Shown: positions 1 through 10,817, counted from the first letter of the stretch. The stretch is DNA of 64,000 nt from Platynereis dumerilii (GCA_026936325.1 JAPTHN010000004.1:45845289-45909288), one strand, 5' to 3'. Numbers and translations: made by a program. Notes: a model not told the origin generated them from the sequence alone.

Positions 1-50
1 AATCCAAAAATAGTAAAATACGAACTTTTATGATCCATCACTGCAAATAA
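1..50 (-). CDS. possible second coding exon of left-edge gene (partial)
   Basis: On the minus strand a pyrimidine-containing acceptor ending in TTTCAG lies just above position 50. The sequence after it stays open to the window edge in the phase left by the upstream exon (333-494, which ends on a codon boundary). The predicted stretch starts LFAVMDHKSSYF. The intron would be 282 bp. Only 50 bp are visible, so this rests on phase and splice consensus alone, and the exon may be longer or spurious. Confidence 0.3.
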
Positions 51-332
51 CTGAAACAAGTACAACAACTCTATGAGCAGCTGATGAGTTCGGCACCATA
101 GGGTACGTTGGGTTGCAAAAACGGGAACCAAATTACATTACAATCAGATTTCTTCACAATTCCCCCCCCCCCCCCATTATGATAACAATGATAATTTTTC
201 CTTGGCCCATCGGCCCACAGGAGCATCGGCCTGCGGGAAATACAAATCCTACATCAAAGTTGACAATGAAGGAAATTGAATTGTTTTTGTCTTTTTGGAA
301 ATAATAAATTAAAAAAATATCTTCAACTGTAC

Positions 333-494
333 CTCAATCGTGCCTTTATTGGTACCAACTCGTACTTCCTCAATTGGTCCAAAAACTTCTCCTTTGATGT
401 CTCTCAACCTCCGTCCATTCACCAAAATGAAAAGGCAGGCAGCATCATCTTCAGAGTCTGAATGGAACTTCCAACTAGTTCTAGCCTTAGCCAT
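333..494 (-). CDS. first coding exon, unknown protein
   Basis: A 54-codon open stretch starts at an ATG (complement of 492-494) and runs to a GAG|GTACAG splice donor at 332/333. The product begins MAKARTSWKFHSDSEDDAAC and continues with a strand-rich stretch containing LFILVNGRRL and EEVRVGTNKG. Its mixed charge and low bias look like real protein, unlike the low-complexity frames around it. The continuation past the donor stops six codons later, as expected for intron. It starts 99 bp from a divergent plus-strand start (594) across a compact regulatory stretch. I do not recognise the protein. The nearby RFX-like dyad would suit a ciliary gene, but that is inference. Confidence 0.5.
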
Positions 495-593
495 GTTATT
501 GCTAGCAGCCTTGTGGAATTGTTTACAAACATTGGAGATGACGTCACATCACAATTGTTAATATTGCTAAGCAACTACAATGACGTCAGGATA
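495..593. promoter_or_regulatory. putative bidirectional promoter with CRE and RFX-like sites
   Basis: These 99 bp separate two divergent start codons. Perfect TGACGTCA palindromes (CREB/ATF-type sites) lie at 539-546 and 581-588, and a third at 595-602 overlaps the plus-strand start codon. At 563-575, ATTGCTAAGCAAC is a pair of inverted half-sites with one central base, the layout of RFX X-boxes. There is no clear TATA box. Three 8-bp palindromes in 64 bp is far above chance; use as a promoter is inferred from the two flanking exons. Confidence 0.5.
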
Positions 594-636
594 ATGACGT
601 CACCTTCTAGGCCTGACTGGAATCTTGAAAATGAAG
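594..636 (+). CDS. first coding exon of divergent gene, unknown protein
   Basis: The ATG at 594 opens MTSPSRPDWNLENE and runs into an AAG|GTACGTG donor after 636, leaving phase 1. It faces the minus-strand exon 333-494 head to head. The reading frame is also open upstream to a further in-frame ATG at 462, but that would run through the palindromic sites and the opposite 5' UTR, so 594 is preferred. The exon is short; the case rests on a near-consensus donor, plausible composition and the divergent layout. Confidence 0.4.
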
Positions 637-1420
637 GTACGTGTTTGTTATGCTCAAATTGTTTAAATACATTGTTTTAACATGTTTAAACATTAGATAG
701 GCCCTATTATAATACTGATATCGTCACAATCTCTACGTTCGAGGTGTGGCCCGTGGGGTGACAGTCTAAACAGGACCGGGGGGGGGGGGAGTACTTCTGA
801 AGGCAAAATAAGTTTTCAAAAGGAACCATCACACACGGACTAGATTAGGCCTAACAAAACTCAACTTTTGTTTCATCACTAATGATGACATCAGGGAGGG
901 TGTTATCCTTCCTGGTTTCATCGGACTTCCTTGACCCTCTTGCTTCTTGGGGGCTTCTCAAGGAAATAGCATCCCAAAACCTTCTGTCAGGTAACAATGC
1001 CAATACATTCTGACACTGCAATGGGATGCTTATGTGTAGGCCTAATTAGGGCTCAAAAATATTTTTGTTTCCCCATAGTCCATACCCCGGGGGGGGGGTA
1101 CTCACTCTGAAAGGGTATATGGCTAAGTGTAAGTGCATTTAAATTTCTTCCTGCACCTGCATATTCTGCAATAAATTCTGCAGTTTGGCAGGAAACTGCA
1201 GAATTCTGCAATTCTGCAATAAATTCTGCAGTTCTGCAGCTCCATGCAGTATTTGTGAACCTCTGGTACTTAATTCAGCTTATAAATTGCAATGCATCTG
1301 CTAAGTTCAGACCTCTTCGACAAGGGTCTTGCCACTACCCAGGAAACGTTGGTTGGGGGGGGGGGTGAGAATCTGTAGTTCGTATAGGGGGTCTGGGGAG
1401 AATCTGTAGTTCTATATATA
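637..1420. other. non-coding: G-run repeat pieces and CTGCAG-rich patch
   Basis: Apart from the possible micro-exon this stretch is non-coding. It has poly-G runs near 779-790, 1088-1097 and 1353-1363. The block at 1086-1125 (CCCC, G run, TACTCAC, then AAAGGGTATAT) recurs at 3575-3615, so the G runs head a dispersed repeat. At 1165-1245 the words ATTCTGCAATAAATTCTGCA and CTGCAG recur several times. Confidence 0.5.
963..990 (+). CDS. possible 28-nt second exon of the 594 gene
   Basis: A pyrimidine-rich tract (about 930-960) ends in CTCAAG. The following 28 nt end in CAG|GTAACA. In the phase left by the exon at 594-636 the segment reads NSIPKPSV with no stop. Both splice signals are reasonable and the phase fits, but an exon this short can arise by chance. 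Confidence 0.25.
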
Positions 1421-3481
1421 CAGTCAGACCAAGAATTATTCAGACGCCTGCAGTTTTGTTATTATTTTGAAGGAATTACAAAGTAAGTAATGAAACATGT
1501 CGTCAAAATCGTCTTTGGTATTAAGTGTAACCTGTCCAATACAAATTTATTTCAAACTGATTCAAAATCGGATTAAAACAGCTAATTTGTCGATTTCAGG
1601 AACCAGAAATTATTCAGACACTTTTAAAAAGTTGAAGAAAGTGAACTACCAATATTTATCCCAAATATTGATAATAAACTACCATGGGATGATTGCTGCC
1701 ACATTTGATGACAGTTGTGATCATAAGTTAAGAAAATGTGGAAGAATATGTGAGATAAACATCTGATTCAGTTTATCACATTTTCTTGACTAATAGGCTG
1801 AAATCTGTCAGATATCAATTGGAAATACTTCAGAATATCGCAAAGTGACAATTGTTCTATCTTATTAAAATAGAAACGCAGGCTTACTTGAAAAATTTTG
1901 TGCACTCTGGTATTTTTGCTTTGTTTTTGGCTCCAACCTCTCTCTGAATCCTTACTCATTGACCCACTGCAATCCGTCAAATCACTTAAAATAAAGTTGC
2001 ATGGCCTTCCTAAGGTTGATCACTATATTGCACATAGGGTAATGTTCCTTGAGTCGGACACTTATATTCTGTACATTTTTAAAAAGTGATACCCAGCTTG
2101 GAATGTGAGTTATATATTGTCAACCAAGGCCTCTAATTAAACGTTTTTAATAAATCTTACAGAAAATTGAGAACTTGCACAACAGAAGAACTAAATTAGT
2201 GGTTAAATTTCTGAAATAAAAAATGACATAGGGCATCTTTGAGTCGGACACCTGTGTTCTAAAAACATGACATCAAAGATACAGGTGCTTTAGAGTCTTC
2301 CTTTCAATTCAAAAAGCCCATATTAGAGCACAGAAGAGGTTAAGCTTACTCCTAACTGAATGACAAAGAAACTGAAGTCAAATCAATACCATAGGTCAGC
2401 AAAAGATGCCTGAAACCAGACAAAATTCTACTAAAATTCAAAAGTTTCTGACACAAAACTGAGAGAAAAACGGGTTTTTTACCCCATTTATAGGGCCATG
2501 AAAAACCCACTTTATTTGTTAGTATCATGCTGATACTTTCTGAACAGATAAAGGAAGTCGTAAGCTAAAGATTGGTACTAAATACATAGGTATAGGAGCT
2601 CTCAATTGGCCAATACAGCCCAACAAAAAGTGTCAGACTCAAGGTAACACCCTCTTAGCTCTTAGTGTCCGACTCAAAGAACATTACCCTACAGGATAGC
2701 CCATTTACGCCAGTTGTTTACAAGTGGTGTGCCATACTACAACTATGGGGTGCTTTCATGGAGAAATCTCCATTGGAATAGCATTGAGGCCGAATAACCA
2801 TATTTTTGCCCCCTTCCCAAATGATGTTAAAAGTGCACCATTGAGTTGCTGTTCGGACTATGCATGGAATATAGCTTGAAATAGATCATGAATCTTGTGT
2901 TCCCAAAATTGGTTAGGTTTTGGTGCCACATGGACATGTTTTTGTTTTGGTAAAATTGGACAAAGAAATACAAAAGTGCACTGAACTTAGTATACAGCCT
3001 CCAATGCTTCATATTGTGACTCAAATTTTAAGAATACAATTCTAAGGTAAACTAAGCAATTTGAATCAAATACAAGGCATGTTTGAGGCTAAAGAGTGCA
3101 TGAAAATGTGATAAACTAGACATAATGTGTATCTCCAATATTCATCCTAATTTTCTCAATTTATGGTCACACCTCTCATTTTATGCGGTCATAATGGTCC
3201 CTAGGTGGTTTATGAACATTATTTTGACATAAATACTAACAAATAATAGTAAATAGTTCACTTTTCACAACTTTGTTAAAGTGTCTGAATAATTGTTGGT
3301 TCATGGAGTTAACAAAAGTAGCTTTTTTCTTCACATTTCTTGCAATTTGCAGTAAATTTGTTTTGTGAAGGTTACATGTGATGCCAAGGATGTTTTCGAT
3401 AGCATGTGTCATTGGTTTACTTGGTAATTCCTTAAAATAATAACAATACAGCCAGCGTCTGAATAATTCTTGGTCTGACTG
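1421..3481. mobile_element. Tc1/mariner-like element, IR/DR type, no transposase
   Basis: The outer ends are inverted repeats beginning CAGTCAGACCAAGAATTATT, flanked by TA on both sides (1419-1420 and 3482-3483), the Tc1/mariner target. A second, weaker copy of the motif (AATTATTCAGACAC) lies about 170 bp inside each end (near 1605 and 3290), in the same orientation as the outer copy. This is the IR/DR arrangement known from Tc1-like elements. The element is 2061 bp, but no reading frame resembles a DDE transposase, and its middle is occupied by another TIR element (2037-2689). It is a decayed or non-autonomous copy. It interrupts the tandem array at 3484-4125 or abuts it. Confidence 0.8.
2037..2689. 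mobile_element. nested TIR element (MITE), TA target
   Basis: This 653-bp element begins GGGTAATGTTCCTTGAGTCG and ends in the inverted equivalent, with TA on each side (2035-2036, 2690-2691). The word TTGAGTCGGACAC also recurs inside each end (about 2231 and 2632), again an IR/DR layout. It lies wholly inside the Tc1-like element and so inserted later. No coding capacity is seen. Confidence 0.75.
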
Positions 3482-3483
3482 TA

Positions 3484-4125
3484 GGAACCAGGTGTATTGA
3501 CTGAAGTTGTCAGTGTTTGTCCGTCGTTGTTTCTTTTTTCCGTCAGCTTGCAAAAATGGGTGCTGCTTCAAAAAACCCGGGGGGGGGGGGGCGGGTACTG
3601 ACTATGAAAGGGTGTATAAAGAGGCGTCGCTGGATGGTTTAAGTTTTTTGGCCTTCTAGGAAAGCGGTCTTTATTATTGGAATTCAAGTGGTGGGTACCC
3701 TGCAACCAGGTCTATTTACTACAGTTGTCAGTCTTTGCCCGTCGATGATTGTTTTTGCCGTACGGCACTTATTTCGGAGAATGGTCTGCTCGCAAAAATG
3801 TCATTTTACAAGGGGCTGCTTCAAAATAAATCGATGTTTTGCCTACCAGCATGGTCAGTTCTCAACTAAATTTCATTCTGAAAAACTTGGTAGGTACCCT
3901 GCGCCCAGTTCTATTGACTCAGGGCATCAGTAGTTGTCCGTCATTGTTTCTTTTTGTCGTACGTCACTTTATTTGGCGATCAGTCAGCTCGCAAAAATGT
4001 CATTTTACAAGGTGCTGCTTCAAAATAAACTTCCATGATCCATCAATGTTTTGCCTTTCAAAATGGTCAATTCTCAATCAAATTTCATTCTGAAAAAAGT
4101 GATAGGTACCCTTTAACCAGTTCTA
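3484..4125 (+). repeat. tandem repeat, about 205-bp unit, ~3 copies
   Basis: Three related units follow one another (starts near 3484, 3695 and 3893, with a partial one near 4106). Each carries GGTACCCT, then a pyrimidine-rich GTCCGTCRTTGTTTC block, then CTCGCAAAAATG, then GTGCTGCTTCAAAA. The first unit is cut short by a poly-G run at 3578-3590. Short open frames here reflect the shared unit and are not genes. Confidence 0.7.
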
Positions 4126-4714
4126 AACTTTCGACTTTCCAAAAAGCTTTAGCATGAGAAATTTTCAGAAATATAGCTTTCTACCATTCAAATTAAAGAC
4201 AATTTTCTTCTAAGAACAATGGTATATGAATTGAAATCATACAACGAACCATAACCTAGATATTTCTAACCGCGACTTTTCAAAGCATAATTTTTTAACA
4301 ATTTTGGACTCAACTTTAATGCAAAAGTGCCACCGTAAGGCCACATCTGATCTTAATGAAATTTTGCAGAGTGTGTTTCTACTGGAAAAGGAACAATACG
4401 GCAAAAGTGCAAATGAATACTTGAAAATATATCGAAAATTCATCAATGGAATTCCATTCTTTTGTCATATTATTATGTTCTTCGATCTGATTCATCAGAT
4501 CAAATAACATTGTCATTTTGTATTTAGCCTGATGACATATCACCCAAAAAATATGATAGGAGATCAAGATAAGACTAAGATGGTGATAGTGATGGTAAAT
4601 TTCCAAGTACTCTCACGCAGTAGGATTTTGATGTATATATAAGCCAAATTTAACATGTGCATTTCATAGACCAACCTGCATAAAGTAACAGGCTCGTCTT
4701 CTTTTAATGTCGTT
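4126..4714. other. no feature seen
   Basis: This AT-rich stretch has no convincing exon, element end or repeat. A small dyad (GATCTGATTCATCAGATC, about 4484-4501) is the only structure noticed. Confidence 0.5.
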
Positions 4715-5165
4715 AAGGGGGGGGCCTGGGGGGTACTCGCCAAAAAAAAAAAATTGTGTGCTCATTATATTGCTAGGGTCACCTCAGAGGGAGTTACATT
4801 GAAAATACTATATTTTACAAGGCCCGAAGGAGTCACCTCCGGGGGGGTTCTCGCAGGCTGGGGGTCACCTCAGGGAGTACTTATCAAATTATATATTTTA
4901 CAAGGCCCGAGGGGATCACGTCGACGGGGGGTACTCGCAAAAAAAAAAAAAATTTTGCTAGGTATTATAATAAGACCAAATGGGTATGGTGGTATTTTGA
5001 GATGTGCTCCACGAGTTGAAGATATCCTGAGACCTCTTATGGCTAGTTATATTGCAAGGCTGGGGATCACTTTGGACAGAGGTACTTATTTTACAAGGCC
5101 AAAGGTGGTCATCTCGGGGGGGGGGGGTACTTGCAAAAATTTTTTGTTTTAGCTGGGTATATGTA
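4715..5165 (+). repeat. degenerate tandem repeat with G-run and A-run
   Basis: Four or so degenerate units of about 85-190 bp repeat the order TTTTACAAGGCC, GTCACCTC, a G run, TACTCGC and an A run (units near 4720, 4810, 4895 and 5090). The open frame across 4754-5152 follows from the repeat and is not taken as a gene. Confidence 0.6.
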
Positions 5166-5214
5166 ACAAGGCCTGAGGGGTAGACCTGAGAGTTCCACTT
5201 GCTTGGCCACTTTT

Positions 5215-5352
5215 GGGCATGTCTAACACCAGATGGCTCCCTGACAGTATCTAAAGTTAGCTTTCAAGTACTGCCATGCTGCCGAATCGAACCCTGGACC
5301 TCAAAATTACAAGGCCAGCATGCAATGCACCCAGCCACCGAGGTACATGGCT
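5215..5352 (-). mobile_element. tRNA-derived SINE
   Basis: Read on the minus strand, the head has a box A-like TGGCTGGGTGCATTGCATGC and, about 30 nt later, a box B-like GGGTTCGATTCGG, with the spacing of a tRNA promoter. The body continues toward 5215 without tRNA folding. No clear tail or target duplication was found. Confidence 0.65.
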
Positions 5353-6065
5353 TTGTAGTGTGAAAAGAGATCTCCACACCAATGTGGATCATAATATTAT
5401 GGAATCTTTAATCAAGATTTAAGAGCAGGGCAGGGAATGGACACACATAGAGTAACTTAATTATGCACATTTGAGAACAGCTGAAGAAGGTGGAATTTTC
5501 TGCTCTGCCCGATATCAGTCATTTGACAATGTGGCCAATCAGAGACTTTCACGGTTACAAGTAAAATGTGGATTCCCAGATGCAGGCCAGCATAGAAATC
5601 CCACAGAACGTTGTCCTGCTACCCAAATTTGTTTTCTTTATCTATTACTATCCGGAAGGTGGTGCACGAGGCTAGCTCCAAAAAATCTTTTTTTCCACCA
5701 GGGACCTGATTTTTTTGCACAGTTGCCATGATCTATTGGGTGATTGTGGCTGGACTAGCAAAATATTAATAGGAATCACTTTGCGCTTGCAAAGGGACGA
5801 AATAAGTATTTCAATTGCAATTACAACTATTAAGATTCCAGTACAATACATACAGATTTACCAACTACTATTACATGTTGTGTTGTGACAACAACATTTT
5901 AGTGTCAATTCTGCTCAGTCAATTGTCAAAAATGTGAAATTTTGTTATCTGTTTATGGCTCAAATCAGTTCCACCAACCTCATAAATGTATTTCATTATC
6001 AAACAATATATCATAGGAGACTTCATTGATGTCATCATCGGTGGAATCTGCAATTATATCGTAGG
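5353..6065. other. no recognised gene
   Basis: An 86-codon open frame (5471-5731, plus) has no recognised domain, no splice support and a low-complexity end. I take it as chance. No element ends were seen. Confidence 0.4.
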
Positions 6066-6740
6066 TAGGGGAGAGCGGGGCATGATGGGCCCCCGGGGCA
6101 TGATGGGTTTGGGCTTTAACTCCAAAGTTTAACACTGGAGGAAGCTGATGTTTGTTGTTTAGAATACTTCTGCTAACCTTTATTGAAGAAAAAATTGCAT
6201 GGTTCAGATACCAATGCTTTAGCAAATATTGCCCTTTCTAGGATTTTGAAGCCCTAACAACTTATTTTCCTGATTTTCCAAGTGCGTTGTGATTATGCGT
6301 AAGTGATATTTTAACAGCTGTCTTGTTTTACTTCCACAAAGAGATATATCAACATTTTGCATGAAAACTCTTTGATTTGACTTTATTCTTGGAAACTGGT
6401 GTCTGAGGGCATTTATGAAAAATGAAGTTTGGGGCATGATGGGTCTCTTGATTGGGGCATGATGTGTGCCAAATCACCTTTTATGATGTTAAATTTACGT
6501 TTTTGGATTGTTACCTGCATTTTTTAGATGAAAAAGTGATTATGATTTGCTGAGTTGGTTCAATAACTACCATTTATCATGTAATGCAAGTTTTTTATTA
6601 AGAATATTGGAATTATTTCAGTTTTACAACTATAATGCCGTAAGTATTGACCAAAATTTGAAGCTGTCCATCATGCCCCAACAAGGTGCCCATCATGCCC
6701 AACCCTTGTGGGGCATTTTGGGCACCTGCCAAAAAATTAA
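6066..6740. mobile_element. repeat with GGGGCATGATGGG motifs, probable TIR element piece
   Basis: The left end begins TAGGGGAGAGCGGGGCATGA. The word GGGCATGATGGG occurs about six times on both strands (near 6085, 6103, 6433, 6456, 6670 and 6690). Similar ends occur at 23297 (TAGCGGGGCATGATGGGCACC) and, more diverged, at both ends of the element at 52323-53218. Boundaries on the right are unclear because the sequence runs into the repeat at 6741-7250. Confidence 0.5.
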
Positions 6741-7250
6741 AAGTACTTATAACTCAAACTCTATTTTATTGAGCATAACAAGATTTTTATTGTGGATGCA
6801 ATAGTCACCGATTTATGACGAGATATGTTTTTAAACTTGTGTGTCAACTTTAGGAATCACAAATGACGTCACAAATCAAAATACACATTTTGCTGTCATA
6901 AAAAATATTTTCTTAGTTACTGCTGAACATAGGAAATTAATTCAGGTGTTAAAAGTTGTATATCCACCAGAAGAAGGATCAATGGTAAATTATATTGGAT
7001 AAATTGATTGTTTGCTTCATAATACTCGATTGAGCAACCCAAAAATCAGGTTTTCGACCTATTTTTGTCCATTTTTCAGTGACATTGTGTCTTAGAGGCT
7101 TACAGATGATTTCATATTTGTAGACATTTGAGGTAGAAAATACATCATTTTTCTTGCAATTTTCATTGGTCGAGAGAAGGTATGACACCACTCTCTCCTG
7201 AAAAGTGACATAGCGTTTTACATGGGTGACCATGGCATTTAAAGCCATTG
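6741..7250 (-). repeat. dispersed repeat 'C', copy 1 (uninterrupted)
   Basis: Read on the minus strand, this matches the flanks of element A (10440-10817 and 12812-13150). Shared blocks include TTGACACACAAGTTTAAAAA, CGGTGACTATTGCATCCACA and GGTCGAAAACCTRATTT. At 6824-6825 it keeps the single TA where element A lies in the other copy, so it serves as an empty site. A fragment of the same repeat is seen near 8970-9000. Confidence 0.75.
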
Positions 7251-8105
7251 ATCTCCTTACAGGTACTGACTTTAGCAGTTTAAAGTGAGAGTTTCAGTTT
7301 GTGTTTCACACATTTTCAGTACATACATTTTGCTAGTCCATTGTTGTGCATTCAGACGATTAGGATCAGGTGATCCATGCAATGACTGTTTATACAGAAA
7401 ATAAATATGCATAATTGTGGTGGCAGCACAATGGGCTACCAATTGCGGGGTCCTTGATCTGATTCCCACTCTGATTTTCTTATGAATGTTGACCACATCA
7501 CTGGGCTACCATCCTGTCCGACCTGAGGGACCATTCAGAATTTATAATTCTGGGGAGTTTTGTAGGAACTTTCTATCAAAAATGTATACCCCCTTTGGTT
7601 TAATACTAATTTGTCCCTCTCATACATTCCCTGTGGATTTTTAGTGTGTCCCCATTTATTCTATTAAAATTTCATGTTGTGAGTAATAAGTACCCCCCTT
7701 GAAACATGTGTGAAAAATTGGTGCTCCGTTGGCCAAAACGCCAATTCCCCTCAAGTCATAAATTCTATTTAGCCTGTAAGTTAAGGCACATAGATTCTGG
7801 ACAAAAGGTAAAAATTAGTACTGTCCCACTTGAAGCATGTAGCACCCGCCCAGGTAAAACTCCCATCTCCCCCTCAACCCAGTCATAAAAATTTGAAGGG
7901 TCCCGTACTGATGTCATAGACAATGCTCGCGGCTTTTGGTCAAGGCATGATAATTTAGTGTAAATAGATGTGAAGCCATTCAGAGTCAGCTTGAAACTGA
8001 TTTATTATCAATTGAAACAATCAACAGTAACTGTTGTACACAGGAGTGTGAAATACAACTGTTCATGAAGAAGTGAAAGAGTTCATGTGGATAGCGGTTT
8101 GACAT
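7251..8105. other. SINE-like patch and short dispersed repeats
   Basis: At about 7405-7475 (plus) a weak tRNA-like head is followed near 7525-7560 by a short word, CATAAATTCTGAAYGGTCCC or its complement, which also occurs near 29165 and 26840. Between 7690 and 7900 two related units of about 110 bp sit in tandem. No gene is supported. Confidence 0.35.
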
Positions 8106-8113
8106 GTGTGAAC

Positions 8114-8772
8114 TAGGGCTGTGCAATCGAAACATTTTCTGAAATCGATTAATCAACTTGTATTTCGATTCGATTATCGACTTTAAATCGATTTTTACTT
8201 AGAATGTCAAGATCAGCATAATTATATGAATTCCTTGACTCTTGACGAATATCCATGGTGTTAGAATTACAAGGACCAGGACCAACAGACTTTTTGCAGG
8301 AAGGAAAAAGGAAATAAAGTATACAAATTAATTGGATTAACTTAATATTATTCATAATTATAGTGTATTGATTCAATGTAAGTGCTGATAAAGCTGACTT
8401 CTTTAAAACCATGCATCTCCTGCATGCAGAGCAGTACAGTTGTAAATAAATAACAGATGTGTATTAGATAAAGTTCTGTCTTCGAAGTCTATAAATTCAA
8501 CATGGATGCAGACTTGTAGGAATAAAACTTAATTTCTAATTTGTGAAATATCTTTCATGGCTGGCAGTGTGGTATATGCACCGATAAGAACATCACAGAT
8601 AGCACGATGGTGTTCAGCTCCTCAAAAGCTTCAAAACGATACCAAATACAGCCATGTATCATCAATTCTTCATTCAGCTGAAAATCGATTTTTAGTTATT
8701 TTGTGGAGATGATCGAAATCGAAACTTTTGGCGACGATTGTCGGCGATAATCGTCGCATCGGCACAGCCCTA
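8114..8772. mobile_element. hAT-like MITE with perfect 8-bp TSD
   Basis: The element starts TAGGGCTGTGCAATCGA and ends in the complement of TAGGGCTGTGCCGATGCGAC. GTGTGAAC is duplicated exactly at 8106-8113 and 8773-8780. TAGGG ends with an 8-bp duplication are hAT hallmarks. The ATCGAT/AATCG-rich subterminal parts are also usual for the group. At 659 bp with no transposase-like frame it is non-autonomous. The perfect duplication suggests a fairly recent insertion. Confidence 0.88.
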
Positions 8773-8780
8773 GTGTGAAC

Positions 8781-9793
8781 AACTACCACAATACCAAGTT
8801 GGCCTTCGCAGTATACTATTGGTCAAAATTATGACATAATTTTTCCAGCAAACATCACTTCTTGAAGCAAGCTGAAAAAAGTGACACGCAATGGGCAACT
8901 TGACCAATCACCTGGCAGGATTTTCTGATGTCAGACCAGAAATTTTGCAAAATATTTTGTTATTTGAGAAATGTCTACAAATATGAAATCATCTGTAAAG
9001 TCTGCTGTAGAGAGAAAATTTTTTTAAACCAAACCCATCATCAAGTATATCATAATATGATGCAGACTCCAAAAGTATGAACAAAAATCTTGTGAGTGTA
9101 ATAGTTAAAAACTATTAGTTGTTGATTTATAACGAAATACATTTAAACAAGTAGGCCAAAAGAAACACAAACTTGAGATGTCACATTTCCAGGCATTTTT
9201 TACTTTTAGAACAAAAATTAATGATCATGTAACAGTTCTTGCACAGCACCACCTGCAATAGTATACTGTTTTAGGTTATCCCAAGGCTTGGGCAGTATTT
9301 GCCTGATATTGTCACCAGAGACTCGGACACCTGAATAATCGAGTGAAAATACCGGTCGAAGATGACAATATCGAGGAAATACTTCCATTTGATCTCTCTC
9401 CTGAAATATAATTTCAGACTCAAACAATACAGTACGTGTTCAGAAATTATTTAGAGACTGTCAAGAAAGAATTTATTCATTTCACCAAAATGGCAAGAAA
9501 GCATTATTTTTTAAAACTGCTTTGTGTATTAAATTTAACCTCATAAAAGATTAAAAACATGCGGTGTTGTAGCTCAGGCCCAATAATGGTAATATCACAT
9601 TTCAGAATCTACTTCGAAACAGCTTTGCATCATGAGAGTGAGGCTCTGACACACCAAAGCAACCTAGTGAGCCTCTATCTGAAACAAAACTTTCATGATT
9701 ATGACTGCATTGTTATTACACTGCTGTCAAAAAATGCAAAGTCACGTTTATTTTAGGGGCAGACGAGAGGATAGTGGGGGGGGGGGGAGCTAT
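8781..9793. other. no gene; fragment of repeat C
   Basis: A block near 8955-9000 (ATGTCTACAAATATGAAATC) matches repeat C. The rest is AT-rich unique-looking sequence without convincing exons. A G run at 9777-9787 marks the start of the next repeat. Confidence 0.4.
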
Positions 9794-9803
9794 GGATTTT
9801 ATC

Positions 9804-9966
9804 AGTGGTGTCAGTGTAGGTGGGGTTGGTGGGGCATTTGCCCCACCACTTTTTAACCAAAGCATGTGTGTTCTGTGGAGAAAAATTTTAAGGATTTTCT
9901 GGGACACTATTCGCTGAAGGCTTTAGCCCAATTTGCCCCACACTTTAAAATGAAAGTGACGCCTCT
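9804..9966. mobile_element. 163-bp MITE with 10-bp TSD
   Basis: GGATTTTATC occurs immediately before (9794-9803) and after (9967-9976) this segment. The ends are short inverted repeats (AGTGGTGTCA against AGAGGCGTCA in complement). A 9-10-bp duplication fits Mutator-like elements, but the family is not certain. Removing it joins a continuous copy of another repeat. Confidence 0.75.
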
Positions 9967-9976
9967 GGATTTTATC

Positions 9977-10439
9977 CCCGGGAGAAACTTTTTTCCGTGC
10001 GCAAAGCATGGACGAAAATTCTTTTCACTTGCGGACGAGCGACAAACTTTTTTAGCAATATTAACATTACTGTACCTAAGGTACAGGTGGAAACAAAACT
10101 TTTCTTTTATTTTCATGTGGACAAACAGTTTTTTTCTATGTCAGGAGGGAAACAAACTTTTATTTTCACCAAAAATCCATAGCCCCGACCCCCAAAGATC
10201 ATCTGGTCGGCTCCTAAATAATCAAAGGCATTATATTGCACCCCTAAAAAGTTGAAAACTATCCAACATTGCTGTTTATGTACCCATCATCAATGTGAAG
10301 TATAATTTGGTAATTTTACAATCGTTCTGTCCAACTCCGGTGTTGGTCAGATCTATGGCCTAAAGTTGCAATAAGCAAAGAAAATAGCAGTATGTTATGT
10401 GAGTTTGATTCATTTGACCTGCAAGGTTAAAAAGGCATT
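9977..10439. other. repeat with ACAAACTTTT words
   Basis: From 9977 to about 10190 the motif ACAAACTTTT/AAAACTTTT recurs four to five times at 40-60-bp spacing, forming the right part of the repeat split by the MITE at 9804-9966. From 10200 to 10439 nothing is recognised. Confidence 0.4.
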
Positions 10440-10817
10440 TTGTCATAAATCAGCTACTGTTGCACCCAAAATAATTTTTTTCAACATTTTTGGAATCTGC
10501 AATTAATTCACTTGATGATAAGTTGTGAAAAAAAATTTTCTCAAACTTTCAAGCAGATTTTAGACCTCGTAACGTCACAATGTTGTCAAAAATAGGTCGA
10601 AAACCTAATTTTGGGATCGCTCAATCCAGTATTTTGAGGCAAAAATTAGTTGAACCCAATATAACTTACCATTCTTTCTTCCTCTTGTGGATATAATTTC
10701 TTATGTAAGCCATAACAGAGAAAATATTTTTTATGACAGCAAAATGTACATCTGCAGCATTTTGATTTGTGACGTCATTTGTGATTCCTAAAGTTGACAC
10801 ACAAGTTTAAAAACATA
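10440..10817 (+). repeat. repeat 'C', copy 2, left of element A
   Basis: About 375 bp that are similar to 12822-13150 (same orientation) and to 6780-7250 (inverted). The unit starts GTCATAAATC and ends TTTAAAAACATA, where element A begins. The similarity of its start to the sequence after element A shows that the target was already a tandem duplication of this unit. Confidence 0.7.

Noticed and set aside
4754-5152. 132-codon plus-strand frame with repeated ARV/TRP words
   Set aside because: It lies on a degenerate tandem repeat containing poly-A and poly-G runs.
5277-5349. Possible tRNA gene on the minus strand
   Set aside because: It has A and B boxes but no cloverleaf (no paired acceptor stem), so it is called a SINE head.
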